Shown here piece after piece: positions 1 through 13,000 of a DNA stretch of 64,000 nt. The notes beneath the pieces were generated by a model, which saw only the letters and a list, made by a program, of their open reading frames with translations, did no database searches and was not told the origin of the DNA. Position 1 is the first letter of the stretch. Every line of letters starts with the position of its first letter. The DNA is from Cladorhizidae sp. MBARI D1340-BT2. Taxonomy: Eukaryota; Porifera; Demospongiae; Poecilosclerida; Cladorhizidae. Made by a program: the position numbers and the translations under genes. The DNA lies in NCBI GenBank assembly GCA_028752905.1, contig JAQNBH010000017.1, positions 32,563,908-32,627,907 on the forward strand. Reading direction: 5' to 3'.

Positions 1-719
1 CCTCAATGCCACCAGAATAAGATTAAGCAGCTTCCATGAAGGTCCCACAACCAACGGTGTCCAAGCCAAGCATACCCAGGGAGCACACACAAATGCACAC
101 AACACGCACACAAATACACATACACACACTCACACATACCTGTAACACCCCTTTCCTATTAGCTATCTTGCTCCCAAAACATTTCCAAAATTATTTCCGA
201 TAATAAAAACCACTTTCTGCCTTACCATAATGATTACTAAAATCACCCCCTACCTGCCCCCATAACTGAACTGGCCCTAACTGACTTGCTGATAGGAGGT
301 AAGTGGAGGCCTGGGAGAGTTGTACATATTTACGGCCATGCAGTATAAGGTCCAATGGTACTCCCTTGCACCATTGCAAAATTGTGCACACTGGTCATGT
401 TGGTGGAGTTGTGTACTAGGTAGTTATAGTTACGCCTTCTGCAACACCAATATTAACTCAAGTTAGTCACAATACAAGTGACTTTGTCAATTCATACAAA
501 GAGGATTAAAAATAGCTTGAATTTCAACAACAGCAAAATATACATTCCTAACATTACACACAAACACACACACACAAAAAAAAAAACATACACACATACA
601 TACATTAGCATGGTTCCAAAGCAACCACACAGATTGGTCACCCAGTTGATATGAGATGAATGTTGACATGCATGTAGGGGCATGTCATGACAGTTTGTGA
701 AATAAGAATGGGCTTTCAC
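1..719. other. non-coding flank with CA microsatellite
   Basis: I see no convincing gene here. An imperfect (CA)n tract lies at about 84-137 and a second at about 556-604. Open frames in this stretch are low-complexity shadows. The right end runs into the minus-strand exon-4 relic, so this is probably the intron downstream of that relic. Confidence 0.5.
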
Positions 720-861
720 CGGTGTTCTGTGGAACAGCACCGAATCTGTCACAAGGAATGTAATATCAGGTAAAGGATTACCAGATATCCTGCATACCAA
801 AGATGCAGTCTGACCTTGCCACACTTCAAGATAACTGTCTTCCGCATAAACAACAGGAAAA
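720..861 (-). pseudogene. Ig-receptor exon-4-like relic (minus strand)
   Basis: Read on the minus strand, this resembles exon 4 of the intact Ig gene (5689-5829): an Ig strand-B cysteine context (ASLVC) followed by SGNPLPDIT. The donor (GT at 719-718) is kept, but the AG acceptor expected before the exon is absent and the tryptophan after PDIT is replaced. The (TTG)n tract that precedes exon 4 in the intact gene is also present, seen as CAA repeats near 870-900. This is one isolated exon of a decayed copy in the opposite orientation; I cannot find its neighbours with confidence. Confidence 0.6.
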
Positions 862-2675
862 TGTAAATGCAACAACAACAATAACAATAGCAACAACAAC
901 AACCATCTCTGGCCATGTGATCATTTCCCATATGAAAGTAACAGCAGCAGCTTCAGCAGCCACATAATAGAAATCCATGATATTCCTAGAATGAATTCTT
1001 ATACAAATTAACTTGAATAAGTTTAGGAACAAGACAGGATACGCTTTAGAAACTTCCTAGTAAAAGAAACCTTCAAAAATTCCCCACAGTAATTCCCCAC
1101 CACAATCTAACTACATCAGTTGGCTTCCGATCACTGGACCACTTTTTAGAGTAACATTGCCAGACTACTTTGGAGGAATTAAATTTGGATGTGGTTAAGA
1201 TTTAGAAAAGATGTATATAGCCTATCCTTTTAAAACATGCCACCTTTGAAGACACTAAATATAGATGTCTTCCAGATCACTTTGAAGAGGAGCAGTTACC
1301 CTGGTATATATGACTGAAGTGTTTTTTTGGACAATCTGAGCCTGACCTGAAAAAACATCCTTATCTCATTAGCTAAATTATGGTTACACTGTCGAAGGTT
1401 CACAGTGAGTTGCACAGTTAAGCCTTGGTAGATTATGCTGCATAATTTTGGGGGAAATTCATTGTACTTCTGAGCATCACAATTATGCCTAAAAATGGGT
1501 GGATTAAATATGTAACACTTCAGGTGACACTCATTTCCTAGTTTAACCTTGATTTCCTAAAACAAAGCTTAGTATATACTCACAGCTTTCTGTTGTGGAA
1601 CAGTACAACAGCAGGTATTGCTGTAATATGTACCTACACTTCAAATCAAGAATCATGGTTGAAAAACAGACTTTTATGTGCAGAATTTATGATGTAGACT
1701 TTTCAGGATCAATACCCCAAATATTAATATGTTAGGGGATTATTTGAGAAAACAAGGTTCATTGAAGACAAAAAAGGTGAATAATACAAGAAGGGGAAAT
1801 GAGATAGAAATACATGTACAAGCATTATCTTCCAATGCCTGTTAATAGGCTTAGTCGTACATGTATTATGATTTGTGTTCCTATGAGCAAATTCAGTGGA
1901 ATTCTTAATTTACACTGACTGCATAAATCTAATATGGCTATATATCACATGGCAATAGCCTAGGAGAATAAACTTTCAAAATTGATGTAGAAAGTAAATG
2001 AATTTTATTTTTTTACAAATTATACATGGAATTATATTGGTACCTAATTTGCACATGTTCAAGATGGCCATCATCCAATAACGTCATATTTTATAATTGT
2101 GGAGCAAAGCGAGCCCTTTCAGGAGATACTCTCTAAAGGGAGACCATGCAGAAGCTGCCAAGAACTTATTAAAATGACAATTTGTACTTGATACTGTTTG
2201 GTGTGTTAAGTATACTTTCTATCATTAGCACATCTCTCCTCTGTTGACTACCTCTAGCCAGTTTTTTCTGTGCATAGAGTACTGGCTGCACGAGTTTGTC
2301 TCTCTGAGTTTATCCAGTAGCCAGAAAGGTGGGCGATTCAATCCTGATAAAAATAATGAACTGGCAAACGGTGAAAGTGGGTCAGAACCATTTTAAAAAC
2401 CTTGACTACGTACAGGGTGTTCTCCCTAGCCCACGGCAGTTGCAATAGGAGTATCCCATCTCCAACTAGAACAGGAGTAATTGTGTCGGAATAAAACTCG
2501 AACACACTTTCCTGCCAATTAAATCACGCATCCGTTCTCACTAGGCTCGTACGATCTCCCCTAATTCGAAACCATTGTAGGCGGCTATCCCCTTCGCATT
2601 TTCTAGGAATGACGTGGGTCTTGCGGGGGAATACCAAGTTTCTCATTTCCCTTTTTTTTGTAAGCATTCAATATG
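862..2675. other. intergenic / 5' flank, duplicated elsewhere
   Basis: No gene seen. The part from about 1500 to 2110 recurs in inverse orientation at about 21400-21900, including the shared stretch around ATGGCCATCATCCAATAACG, and partly at about 39000-39200. This marks it as part of the duplicated unit rather than unique sequence. Confidence 0.55.
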
Positions 2676-2718
2676 GAAAGTTAGGAGGAACGTAAGCTCA
2701 TGTGCTAACTATAAAAAT
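2676..2718 (+). promoter_or_regulatory. putative core promoter of Ig gene A
   Basis: GAAAGTTAGGAGG (2676-2688) is followed by a TATA-like CTATAAAA (2709-2716), about 80 bp before the start codon. The same pair, AAAGTTAGGAGG then CTATAAAA, occurs at 31185-31212 upstream of paralogue C. Surrounding sequence between the two paralogues is less conserved, which supports a regulatory role, but no transcription start can be read from sequence alone. Confidence 0.4.
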
Positions 2719-2795
2719 CTTATTACATGCTCTAATTTCAACTTTTAGCCTATTATCCCTTAAAGAAAAGTTATATTTTGTGTGAGGACAGCTAA

Positions 2796-5700
2796 ATGGC
2801 TCCACTGGAGATACCCTTCTGTATGGCTGCAGTCCTCCTGAGCCTTGTCTCAAGTGGAGCACATGGTAAGTATTGAATTGAGGAAGTCTAAATAGAGTTG
2901 GCAAAGTGTATGGTAATTATTATTTTCAGCTGACATTATCAAATGCTTGAGATTCTTTGGTCTTCAATATTCATTAGGGTGATTAAAAATGCAATGCTTT
3001 CACATTCACAAGCAATGCATTTCACACAAAAATACACATGACAAAACACATGATTCATGATTAGCTGAAAGATAAATCTACAAAGTATCCGCTGACTTGT
3101 GGTATTCAATCTAGAGAATGTGGGGAAGGAGAATTATTGTAGACTAGTTTCTTTGGTGAAGCATTCAGCTAGTCATTTCAGACTTGCAACTGAAACACAA
3201 GGAAGCACATTTTGAGTATGTAATTTAACATAAATTCTCAATGGTGTAGCTATGTGTTTGTCTTATCATGAAATTTCCATTTTTTATTTCTGTTTGGATC
3301 TCCATATACCTGGATACAAATTTAGGATAATATAGCAGCCATTACAACACCAGAAATTCTTTTTCTCTCTTAATCCACCAAGCTGAGTCTATAAGAAGGG
3401 AATAATAGTAATATAATAATCATTAACTAAAATAAATAATAAAACAAATTAAGAGGTAGCTCTAATTATAAGTGTGCATACTTCAGGTACACATGGTCAT
3501 GAGGTCAGGGTGTGAATATATTGTTGTTGTGTATTTGATACTCGAGCAATGTACTGTGCATGTCCTCATCCTTTCCGTCCCCTCTCACCTTATGTCTACG
3601 TACCCAGGAATCCTTCAAGTATTCCTATAGTTGTGTGTCTGCATATATTAGTTTTATTACGAGAATGTTGTGCATGTTTGAAAATGGGACTCTTACTCTC
3701 TATTACCCATGTAATTACAGAGCATAATTAATAGTTTACTCTCCTCTTGCTCTCTTAATTTTCCAGCTCAAGATATTGTTACCTTTAGAGCTGACAGCTA
3801 TCCTCTACCGTACTATTACCAAGAGGGAGGTGAAGTTAAGATGTCATGTAAGCATAATTCTAGCTTGCAGTTCCGATATTGGATCCACCCCACCGAAGGG
3901 AACATCTCAGTATCACAGGGGAGGGTCACTCTGAAGAAAAACTATAATAGTGATGACCTACTATTAGAAAATGCTGGGCAGGCTGACAATGGAAACTACT
4001 TTTGCGTCTGCAGTAAGTTTGTCCATTTTATGAGAGTGGGAAAGTTGGTCATGCGGATCTATCAGTGTTGATAATATTCATCATTCTAGTTTCAGTGGGA
4101 CCTGGGATATCAATGGGAATTGCTGAAGTTTATCAATAATACACTTATGTAATTTACATAGGATGTGGTAAGGGTGGATAGTATACAGGATTTCATACAG
4201 GATTATTTCTTCTCAATAAACTCTAAGTTGATATAATAACCTTCTGAATAATTAACTTGAAATTGTATTCTGTTTTAGGGTGGTGGGTGTTATAGAGGGA
4301 TGGCAATATTTGGTATGTCCACCAAAAAAATCCACACTCTATTTCAAAGGCAAAAGCAATGTTGCGTGCTAATAATTACTATCCTGAGTCTAGGGCAGGA
4401 GGAGTAAAGGGGGTTGGGTTAAAGGCGATTACTTACATTATGCCAACCAACCAAAATACACACACACCACACACAGAGATATCTAAACCTACAGGTGTGT
4501 GAGCTATTGGAGGCGGCTATTATTTTTAACTTATTAATCACCTTCTCCACAGGTTTTGGTGCTCTATCTCTAACCTCTAATACCATCTCTGCTAACATTC
4601 GACTTCCAATAATAGTGCATGTAAACAACACCAATATCACCATTGGAGTTGGAGAGTCCCACAAGTTCTCCTGCAATGCATCTAACATCGTGGACCTACA
4701 GTGGTCCCACTATTCCAGCCCAAATGTGTTGGACACAGTTCTGGGCAACACTTCCGATGGCAAGATAGAGATCACACACAGTCATGATCTTCAGCTAAGG
4801 CAGGTCCAGTTGAAAGATAGTGGCATCTATCAATGTTTATTAGAGAATGATGTTACGGTTGCCAAAATCCATCATATCCTGAAGGTTGTGGGTAAGTGGT
4901 CATCACACGGTGCTTAGTCTAGTTTTTATTTTGTGATCTATTTAAATCTATCTCATGATGGAGATGAAGTTTTATATCTTAAGTGCTTTAGCGAGTGAGC
5001 CAAAGACATTTTTATGTGTGATGAGGTTATAATTATTTACAGTGTCTTTAGGCGATGGCATCTTAGAGAAAATAGCTGTCACTTATTTTGTTTCCAATAG
5101 AGTTAAGAGCTGATCCGGTTCCATTCTGTAGGTAATTTTGTGATCTTTGACTTAATAATAACAGCTGCAATATTTGACAAATGGTTTCTTTGAATTATAG
5201 CTAGAAGAGAGTTAAGATGAAATATATATCTTTGTAAGTTGGCTATTTGAAGCAAACATTCACTGATGCTGAGACTGTTGCCAGTGGTGTATTCCCAATG
5301 TCTACAAGCACGAGTTAATACAGTGTAACCATATACAGTGTTTAGCTAATGAGCTAAAGATTCTTCAGCTTGGATTCCAGATTTTTAATCACATGTACCA
5401 GGGGTGACTCCATCTCTTCATAATGGTCTGGAGGACTCTATGTTTAGTGTTTTCAAAGTTATCATGCTTTAAACATCTTGTCACCAAAAAAGTCATCAAC
5501 CATTGCAGTTGTAGTTTTATGGATTTTAGAAAATTCTTGTACTAGTAAGTTTTACAATCGATATCCTATCCAGTTTCCAGTAATCAGATTTCATTAAGTC
5601 TTTGTATTGTGTGGCTGCTGTAGCTGCTGCTGTTGCAAAATGATCTCATAGCTGTTGCTTTTGTTGTTGCTGTTGTTGTTGTCTGCAGCTTTTCCTGTTG

Positions 5701-8700
5701 TTTCGGTGCAAAATACTAATCATGAAGTGATGGAAGGTCAGAGTGCTTCCTTGGTGTGCATCGTATCTGGCAACCCTTTACCTGATATTACATGGAGGGA
5801 TAGACTGGGTGCTGTTGTACAGAATACCGGTGAGAGCACATTCTTTTCCCACAAAATAGCCCCTACATGCATGAAAATATTCACCTTAAATAATCTGGGT
5901 GACCAATCTGTGTGGTTGCTGTCATACCCATACTTATTCATAATTGTGTGTGGTAGCTATATTGTGTGTAGAGTGCGTGTGTGTATGTGGTCTGTGTATG
6001 TGTTAAAATATTTGCTGTTGCTCAGGTTCCAGTGATTTTATAATCCTCTTTGTATGTGATTGACAGAAGTCAGTTGTATTGGGACTGCTTATGTTATTTG
6101 TTGCACTCCCAGTTGTTATGTGATGACACTGTTGTGGGTGTTAATATTGGTATTGCAGAAGGCGTGACTATAACTACTGAGGTGCACAACTCCACCAGTA
6201 TGACCAGTGTGCTCAACTTTGGCATGGTGAAGGGGAGTATTGTGGGACCTTACACCTGTATGGCCATCAATGTCTATGGCCATGTCTCCCTGGCCTTCAC
6301 TTACCTCCGATTAGCAGGTCAGTTGGGATAAAGTCAGCTATAGAGCCAGGGAGGGTAAATTTGATTTTTATGGAAGGCAATAAGTGTTTTTTGTGTAAGA
6401 GAAGATATTTTGGAAAACGTACGGGATAAAGATAGCTAGTGTAGGGGTACTACTGGAGTGTGTGTGTGTCTGTGCCTGTGTCTCTGTGTGTGTATACATA
6501 TGTTTGTTTGTTTGTGTGTGTTTGTGTGTGGTGTGTGTGTTTGTGTGTGTGTGTGGTATTAGAGCACTTTGGAGATTGGAGACTAAGCTTAGACTTAGCA
6601 AGTTGTGGAAGCTACAATGACATTTACTTAATGAGGAAGGCATAAACCATCAATATAATTGGCCCCATGGACCATCTTTTGTTAGTGCCGCTTTAGCTGC
6701 TATTCCTAAGCATCCATTGAGGACAACTAAATACAGAAAGGCAGAAAGGGCTGATAGCAATATTGCAGTAGCAGTCTGCTCTGTCATGTCTGTTATGGTT
6801 ATTTGTGGGCATGTCATGTCCAGGGGGCATTGCTGTCAACCCAAAACTCTGCCTATGTTCTTTCCCTTGATGAGTTAACCACTTCTCCGTCGTGTCTGTC
6901 CTAGTTTGTCTATTATAACCACTTGAAAACTTCAGAAACATGGCATATCCAGAGGGCTCGGCAGGGCGCAATATCCTCCCTAGTAACCCATAGTCTCCTC
7001 TGGATGTAACTCGCCAAGTTTGGTCTTTGTAGCTGCTTGGGGCCTATTCCACCCATATCCTTGCCCTGGTCAAGATAACACTTGCTGCTTTTAGTTTGGC
7101 CGTTATGGATGTTATAAAGCTTTGAAGGTGGCATGGCATAGCTATGTAGCTATGGCCTATAGACCCAAAATCCACTTGTTCCACCTTCCTTGGGTTTACT
7201 TTGTGAGAGCATAAATTTAGTCAGACCGGCAGTCAGAAGGGTTGGCAAGAATTAATAGTCAATTTGAAGTGGAGGTCGCTATAAACCTCCCAACCCCTCC
7301 GCCAACATTGATTTCATAATTATAGCTACCTTTGCAGAAGTTTTCTATGCAGAGAAGAAAAATGATTTCAGGGCCCAATAATCCTACATTGGTATGTAGG
7401 ATAGTGGAGTGGCTGTAGTTTATATAATACATTTGTCAATGATCTTTATGTGCAAGATGTTATATTTTTATTTCATAGCCATAGTATATTTATTACCATG
7501 TAGCTACTGTATAGCTACTTACATAATTTAGTTAATATTTTATTTTTTATGTTAGTTGTTATAATGCTTAGTTTATTAGGGCTAAGCCAAATATAATGTA
7601 GTACAGGACAAAAAATGTCTAAACAAAAAATATAGGACTAGTAGAAATAAGAATTTACCAATGTAGAAGAAAACGTTTTACAAGAACCTTTATAATAACC
7701 TCCAATTTGATTTTTAAAAACAGTGTTGTAATATTGGTCTAGGTTATGATAACCTAAAAATGTCAGTTGTCTACATCAGAAAGTTCTTGATTCATTTGTT
7801 TGTATAATGACTTTATACAAATGATGTGTTAAGAGAGATAGATTAAATGATTTGTCAGTTTGGAGTCCTTATGGTAATAAAATTATGATGAACAGACATA
7901 CTGTGCAAGTTGTGTGTGGGGGAAAAGTAGATGGAGGATCCTGAAGATGAAATTTCATGGTTTAATGGAGTTTTGGGCTCCCCATTTACTACCTTCGCAA
8001 AGCATTCAAGGAAGGCTAGTGAAAGTATTTAGGGATCAAAGATGTCTTAAGACATATTAAGAAGATGCCAGAGTTAGATTTAGCTGAGTGTAAACTTTGT
8101 TATAGTTGGCAACCATTTTAAAACCGCCATCAAATCATTATAGGGAGTTCTACAGATAGATGCTTGAATTTCAAGGTTTTTCATAGTTTTGGGGGTTGAT
8201 TGGCCTTTTTTTACAAGGCAGGAGGAAAGTGTTTTCGGATTAATCAGTCAGCAGGTTTAGCTGGAGGAGGGGGGATGTTGACATGAGCCATCGTCAAAAC
8301 CAAAATTTCAATGGACAACTCAATTGCTTTGCAATAATAAAGATTCAAAGTATGACATCAGTTGCCACTAGAAACAAGCCTTTTGTTAGTCTTTTGTGAG
8401 TCTTTTATGTCCGTGTCTTAGGTTGGGTTCTAAAAACAAAGAAGAATTAATTTGAAGTACTCTAGCAATACACACATTTATTTTAATAATAACAAGGATA
8501 CATGGGAACACTTGCACACAAACACACACTCACCAAATATAACCTAGATGTTTTTAATAACTTGATGACCTTTTTGTAACATTAGTATGTTCTGTAATAC
8601 CCTGATTCTCTTTACCATAATTTTTGTGGTCTGTTGGATAGCACACTGCATTATAATGATCTAGTCATAAGCAGGCTCTATTTGTAAATGTTAGTTGCAG

Positions 8701-9954
8701 AGGTATTTTTGATGGAGAGAATTATCTAACCAGTGAATTTCTCCTTAATAGTAATGTAGATATATATTTTTTTAATCTCATAACTCAATACATGAACTTC
8801 AGTATTATTTTTTTAATTAAATTATTTGATTGGTTCAAATTTGTGGATATAATAGCATTTATTCTAGAAAATTTACGCTAACTACCAAGTTCTTCAGCCA
8901 TGTATATAGCCCTATTAGTAGGGTCATTTTTAGCTATAAGAGAGTACAATGTCATCATTAATATATAACGTAGGAGAAAAAGCAAATTTTTATCATTGTG
9001 CTTAACTCACCCTGGACTTAATATAGATAGTCATTTCAAGCTGACAATTCAAATACAATGATCTCAGTCCGCACTTCAGAGGGAAAATGCAAGTTCTGTT
9101 TTGGGGACAATGGGAGAGCAGATGGGATTGATGGACATCATTTTATATAATATAATCATAATATAAATATTTTTTTTTAATTAAAAAAAATAAAAATAAA
9201 AAAAGGTTGCAGCTTGGTATAAGACTATTGAGGTAAGCAAACAAATCTATTCAAGAATTACATCTTGCAAATATGTCTGTAACATAAACTCATGCAAAGA
9301 AACCCATCCAGGATTGCCACTTTATTGTAGGGAGAAGTGATTAAGGTGGTACCCAGTTGGCATTGGCAGCTGTGATGATCAATTTAATTTTTAAGATGTG
9401 CTTACTCCCTCAAATCGGCAGTTTTCTATAGCAATTATGTGATGTACTTGCCATGTAGAGCTCAAAATTAGGTGTTAGCATGTCCTAATGTATTCGTTAG
9501 CTTATATCTGCTTCGGTGAATAGCACCTGGTAAATAATTATGATAAAAAATTTATTAAGCATAATAATCATTTCAATAATCATGTTTCAGGTAACACAAG
9601 TACGACTTTCTTCAGAATGACTTCGGTTGGACACAACATTCCATATTATTCCTACATTGTGATGGGCATTGCTGCACTGTTTGGTTTGTTTATCATCAGC
9701 ATTACGAGCATCATTGGATTATATGTTAATTTCAGTATGAAGAAATACAGTCATCTATCAGGAATGCCAATTAATGAAACGGTAACTTTCAGGACAAATG
9801 TAATACTGGTCTATTTGAATAATTTGTTACAATCTTTATATAATAGAGATCTTCACAGACATCAGAAATGGCAGAATCTATCCAATCTCAGAAACTACCT
9901 CCTCAACCTGTCTATGAGAAAATGGTGTCAATATATATGTCACCTGATAATTAA
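2796..9954 (+). CDS. three-Ig-domain single-pass receptor, copy A (intact, seven exons)
   Basis: Exons 2796-2865, 3767-4012, 4553-4891, 5689-5829, 6159-6317, 9591-9781 and 9859-9954 join without a stop into 413 residues. All introns are GT-AG, and every Ig-flanking junction is phase 1, the usual arrangement for shuffled Ig exons. Residues 1-23 are a hydrophobic signal peptide. Ig1 (exon 2) has C51, W62 and DNGNYFC (C103). Ig2 (exon 3) has C146, W156 and DSGIYQC (C200). Ig3 is split over exons 4 and 5, with C242, W254 and GPYTC (C299), an I-set look. Many NxS/T sites suggest glycosylation. Residues about 341-364 form one membrane helix, then a 49-residue tail with VYEKM (Y401), a YxxM motif of the type bound by PI3K SH2 domains when phosphorylated. 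This predicts a plasma-membrane receptor or adhesion protein; the ligand is unknown. Neighbouring paralogues are all broken. The exon model is mine and untested by transcripts. Confidence 0.82.
6457..6556. repeat. GT microsatellite in intron 5 of gene A
   Basis: An imperfect (GT)n run lies about 140 bp after the exon-5 donor. Related GT tracts sit at the same relative place after the exon-5-like relics at 23214, 40927 and 44672, so the tract belongs to the ancestral duplicated unit. Confidence 0.8.
6600..9560. other. long intron 5 of gene A
   Basis: This is the bulk of a 3.3-kb intron between the third Ig domain and the membrane exon. I see no other gene in it. The start (around 6600-6730) has counterparts in copy D at about 45090 and 46100-46220, which serve as an empty-site comparison for the TTAA element. 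Around 7250-7280 lies the sequence to which broken copy C jumps from its exon 3. Confidence 0.6.
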
Positions 9955-10006
9955 GTTCCATCTGCCATTAAATTTTTATCATAAAAGAAATAATATCATG
10001 CTATAT

Positions 10007-10012
10007 AATAAA
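10007..10012 (+). terminator. AATAAA polyadenylation signal of gene A
   Basis: A canonical AATAAA lies 53 bp after the stop codon at 9952-9954 in AT-rich sequence. The position is plausible for the 3' end of the Ig-receptor transcript; cleavage site not determined. Confidence 0.5.
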
Positions 10013-10049
10013 CAAGTGTATTTCATATGCCCACATCATGTTATATAAT

Positions 10050-13000
10050 ATTATAATATTAGAAATTGCATCAAATGTTGAACCAATGTATTTCTTCAAT
10101 CATCTTTTGTCTTATCTGAAGAATCAAATCAAGTGGAGGAAAAAGTATTAATGAAGAGTCTAAAATATAATGTCAGTAAGTCTGACAAACCTGACAAAGC
10201 TTGATTTCCAGATCTAATGCTGGAAAATGTGCTTTCTAAAGGGGTTAGTAAAATAGGCAATATAATTATATAGAACGTTCTAATACATCCCTGATTTTAA
10301 CAAAGGAGAATAATAGCTTGCCATGCACAAAAGGACTCTAGCAGTTTGTCTGCTATGGTATTATCGTAAATTAACATAATAATAATATATTAATTTGTCA
10401 CAGATGTGTGAGCATATTTACAATGCTACTTTTTCTACTATTATTATTACCATTGCAACCATTGCACTGCATAGCTATTTAGTGTTTCATATTAATTGCC
10501 TTAGTTCATATGTAGCATTTTCCATGAAGAAAAATCGAAACTTAGTTTGACTCTGTAAACAATTGCTAATCCATAAACAATTAGCTTCATACAGAGTTGG
10601 CATTTATTAGAAGTTTGTCATCGTATCTTGATTGTTATTGACATTACAGGATTATGTTGTTAAAGTGCTCTTTTACATATCAAAGACTCCCTAAATCATC
10701 TTGTCAGTGCTTAAAGATGAAATATTGCTTACTCTACCAAATGGTTCGCAAGCAATGAATATCATTGATTTTCAAAGAAACACTTTATACATTAAAGTCC
10801 ACTAAGACCAAATAACAAGTGTGATTGCTAATAATAAGTTTTCTAAATAAAAACCAGTCAACCTGCATTGGAACATTAAATTTTGGACTTGACCTTTAAA
10901 TTTCCTTTATCCAACTTTGTCACAATCAGCTCTGCAGAGCCCAGTATAAAGAATCAGGTGTGCAATATGCAAATTTGTGGTCCTTATTAGCTTCCTCCAT
11001 GATAAGTACAAATGTGCATCTAGTACTTGTGCAGAAACAAATACTAACCTGACATTCTATGATAATGGCTCACATAATATAATATGCTAATTAAGTGCAC
11101 AATAAAGTGCACGGTTCCCATTCAAAAGTAAGCATACCAGCATGGCTGCACTTACCAATATCAATGGTATGAAGAATGAATGAAGGTTAAATGCGATAAG
11201 TATTATCAGTGCACCTTTATGTTGAATTATCCAATACTGATATATTTTTTTCTATGTTTTTTTATACATTTGATTCTATCCAAATTCCTCGTCTGTTATC
11301 CATTCCTAGCCTGTCATTGTGTTGACATTTTCTTTATACACTTGCCATGAGTTTTTGCTAGTCACTGGCTTGTCACCACATGATGCACTTGTCTGCGAAA
11401 CATTATGAGTAGTGTACGTTATGTAAATCTGCAACTTCTTTGTTAGCAAGGATGCTGAGTTTACAGTATTTAACAATTAACTTACTTCTTTTGCCTGTGG
11501 ATGAGCATCTGCAGTAATCAGTGCTGAAGCAGTTTTGATCCTTACAACATTATACACAGTATCAAAAATATTTCTTTGAGTAGTCCAAAGGAATGATGCA
11601 ACTAGCAAAACCATGTATGTACATTTATGTAACATATACACACCATCACTGTCTGCATTGATCTTCTTGCACTGTCTGAATTTGTAGCATTTCTTCAGTT
11701 TTTCTAACCACCAAAAGAAATAATGTCACATGTGCCACAACTATTGCTTCTACTTACAATGCACATAAGTTAGTCGGGGAAGGTCATAATGAATTATCAT
11801 AACAGACCTTATAACTGTAGAGAGACCTGCTTGACATTGACATCTTAATCCATCTCAAAATTGTGTCCTATATTTTTGTCTTTGAATAATATTATAAGTA
11901 ATTCGCTAAGCAAGGAATTTGCATTGGATGATAATAATCAAACCTTGAAAGAAAAGGCATCATTGAGATATAAAGTGATTCACCTTCAGAGTCTGGATAG
12001 AAAGACATTTAAACCTTCGCTATATAGAGAGCATGTAGCCAAAAGACAGATATAGCAGCATTTCTCTTTCACTTCACCAGATTATAATGAGCTTGGCACT
12101 TTGGAGTCACTATAGCTAAATACTTATCAATACTAGACAACTAGGTGGTCAAATGCAATCAACCCCACCCTTTCACTCCCATGGTTAGTAGGACATGTGT
12201 ATAGGTACATGCTAATAATGGGCCAAGGTTGATGACACTTGGGTACATGCTTTTAGCCTTTGCCCCCAGTCTAGTTGTGATGCCTTGACACTGAATATGA
12301 TCTTTGTATCCCAGTAGAAAGGAAAATTCACAAGCACATTACATACACATTATTAGAGTAGTCACATGTAAGTATATAGTTATTCACTAGTGACTGAAAA
12401 CATCTTCATAATAGCTAGCTTTAAGATACATCACATCTAGAGTATAAGAGATTAGCTGAAAGTATAGAGTAATTATTGCCTTTCAGTAAAACAGAGAAAA
12501 TAAATATTAACATAAAGCAATTGTGTTACTATAACAACTGTACTACTTGCTGGTATTGTGGTAGAGTGAGGCAGAAGATTGCACTAGATATGTGCCTCAA
12601 TCTCCCAGAATTTAAATGAAATATTTCATAAGTTGTGGTGGTTTATATTCATGTGTACTGAGATTACTGCATCGCCCTGTTACCTAGTCCTGGTACATAT
12701 ATTTTGAAAAATCAAATTATAGCAGGACATAATTATACAATTTACTACCAAAATTACTTAACGGTATATATGAACTTGGACATTTCTTAAGTAATGATTC
12801 AACAGTAGATTTTTATCCTGCAGGTGCCTCGATACTTTTAATAATTATTTTAGTAATATATATAAAATATTAAGTATATAGGGCATAGAAACAATAAAAT
12901 ATTTACACTTGGCTATTTTTCAGGTATTATCACTAAGTTTTTTTTAATGTGATCTAATACGACCTAACTGTAAAAACTAATTGTATCCATTTTGAGTTGC

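Noticed and set aside
492..902. 136-codon minus-strand frame with a leucine-rich start resembling a signal peptide
   Set aside because: The leucines come from a (TTG)n tract in front of an exon-4 relic; only the central Ig part is exon-derived.
5655..6035. 126-codon frame with a leucine-rich start
   Set aside because: It is exon 4 of gene A read through from the TTG-rich intron end and on into intron 4; the splice sites explain it better.
9617..10048. A single-exon membrane protein of 143 residues
   Set aside because: It is exon 6 of gene A read through intron 6; the spliced tail with VYEKM fits better.
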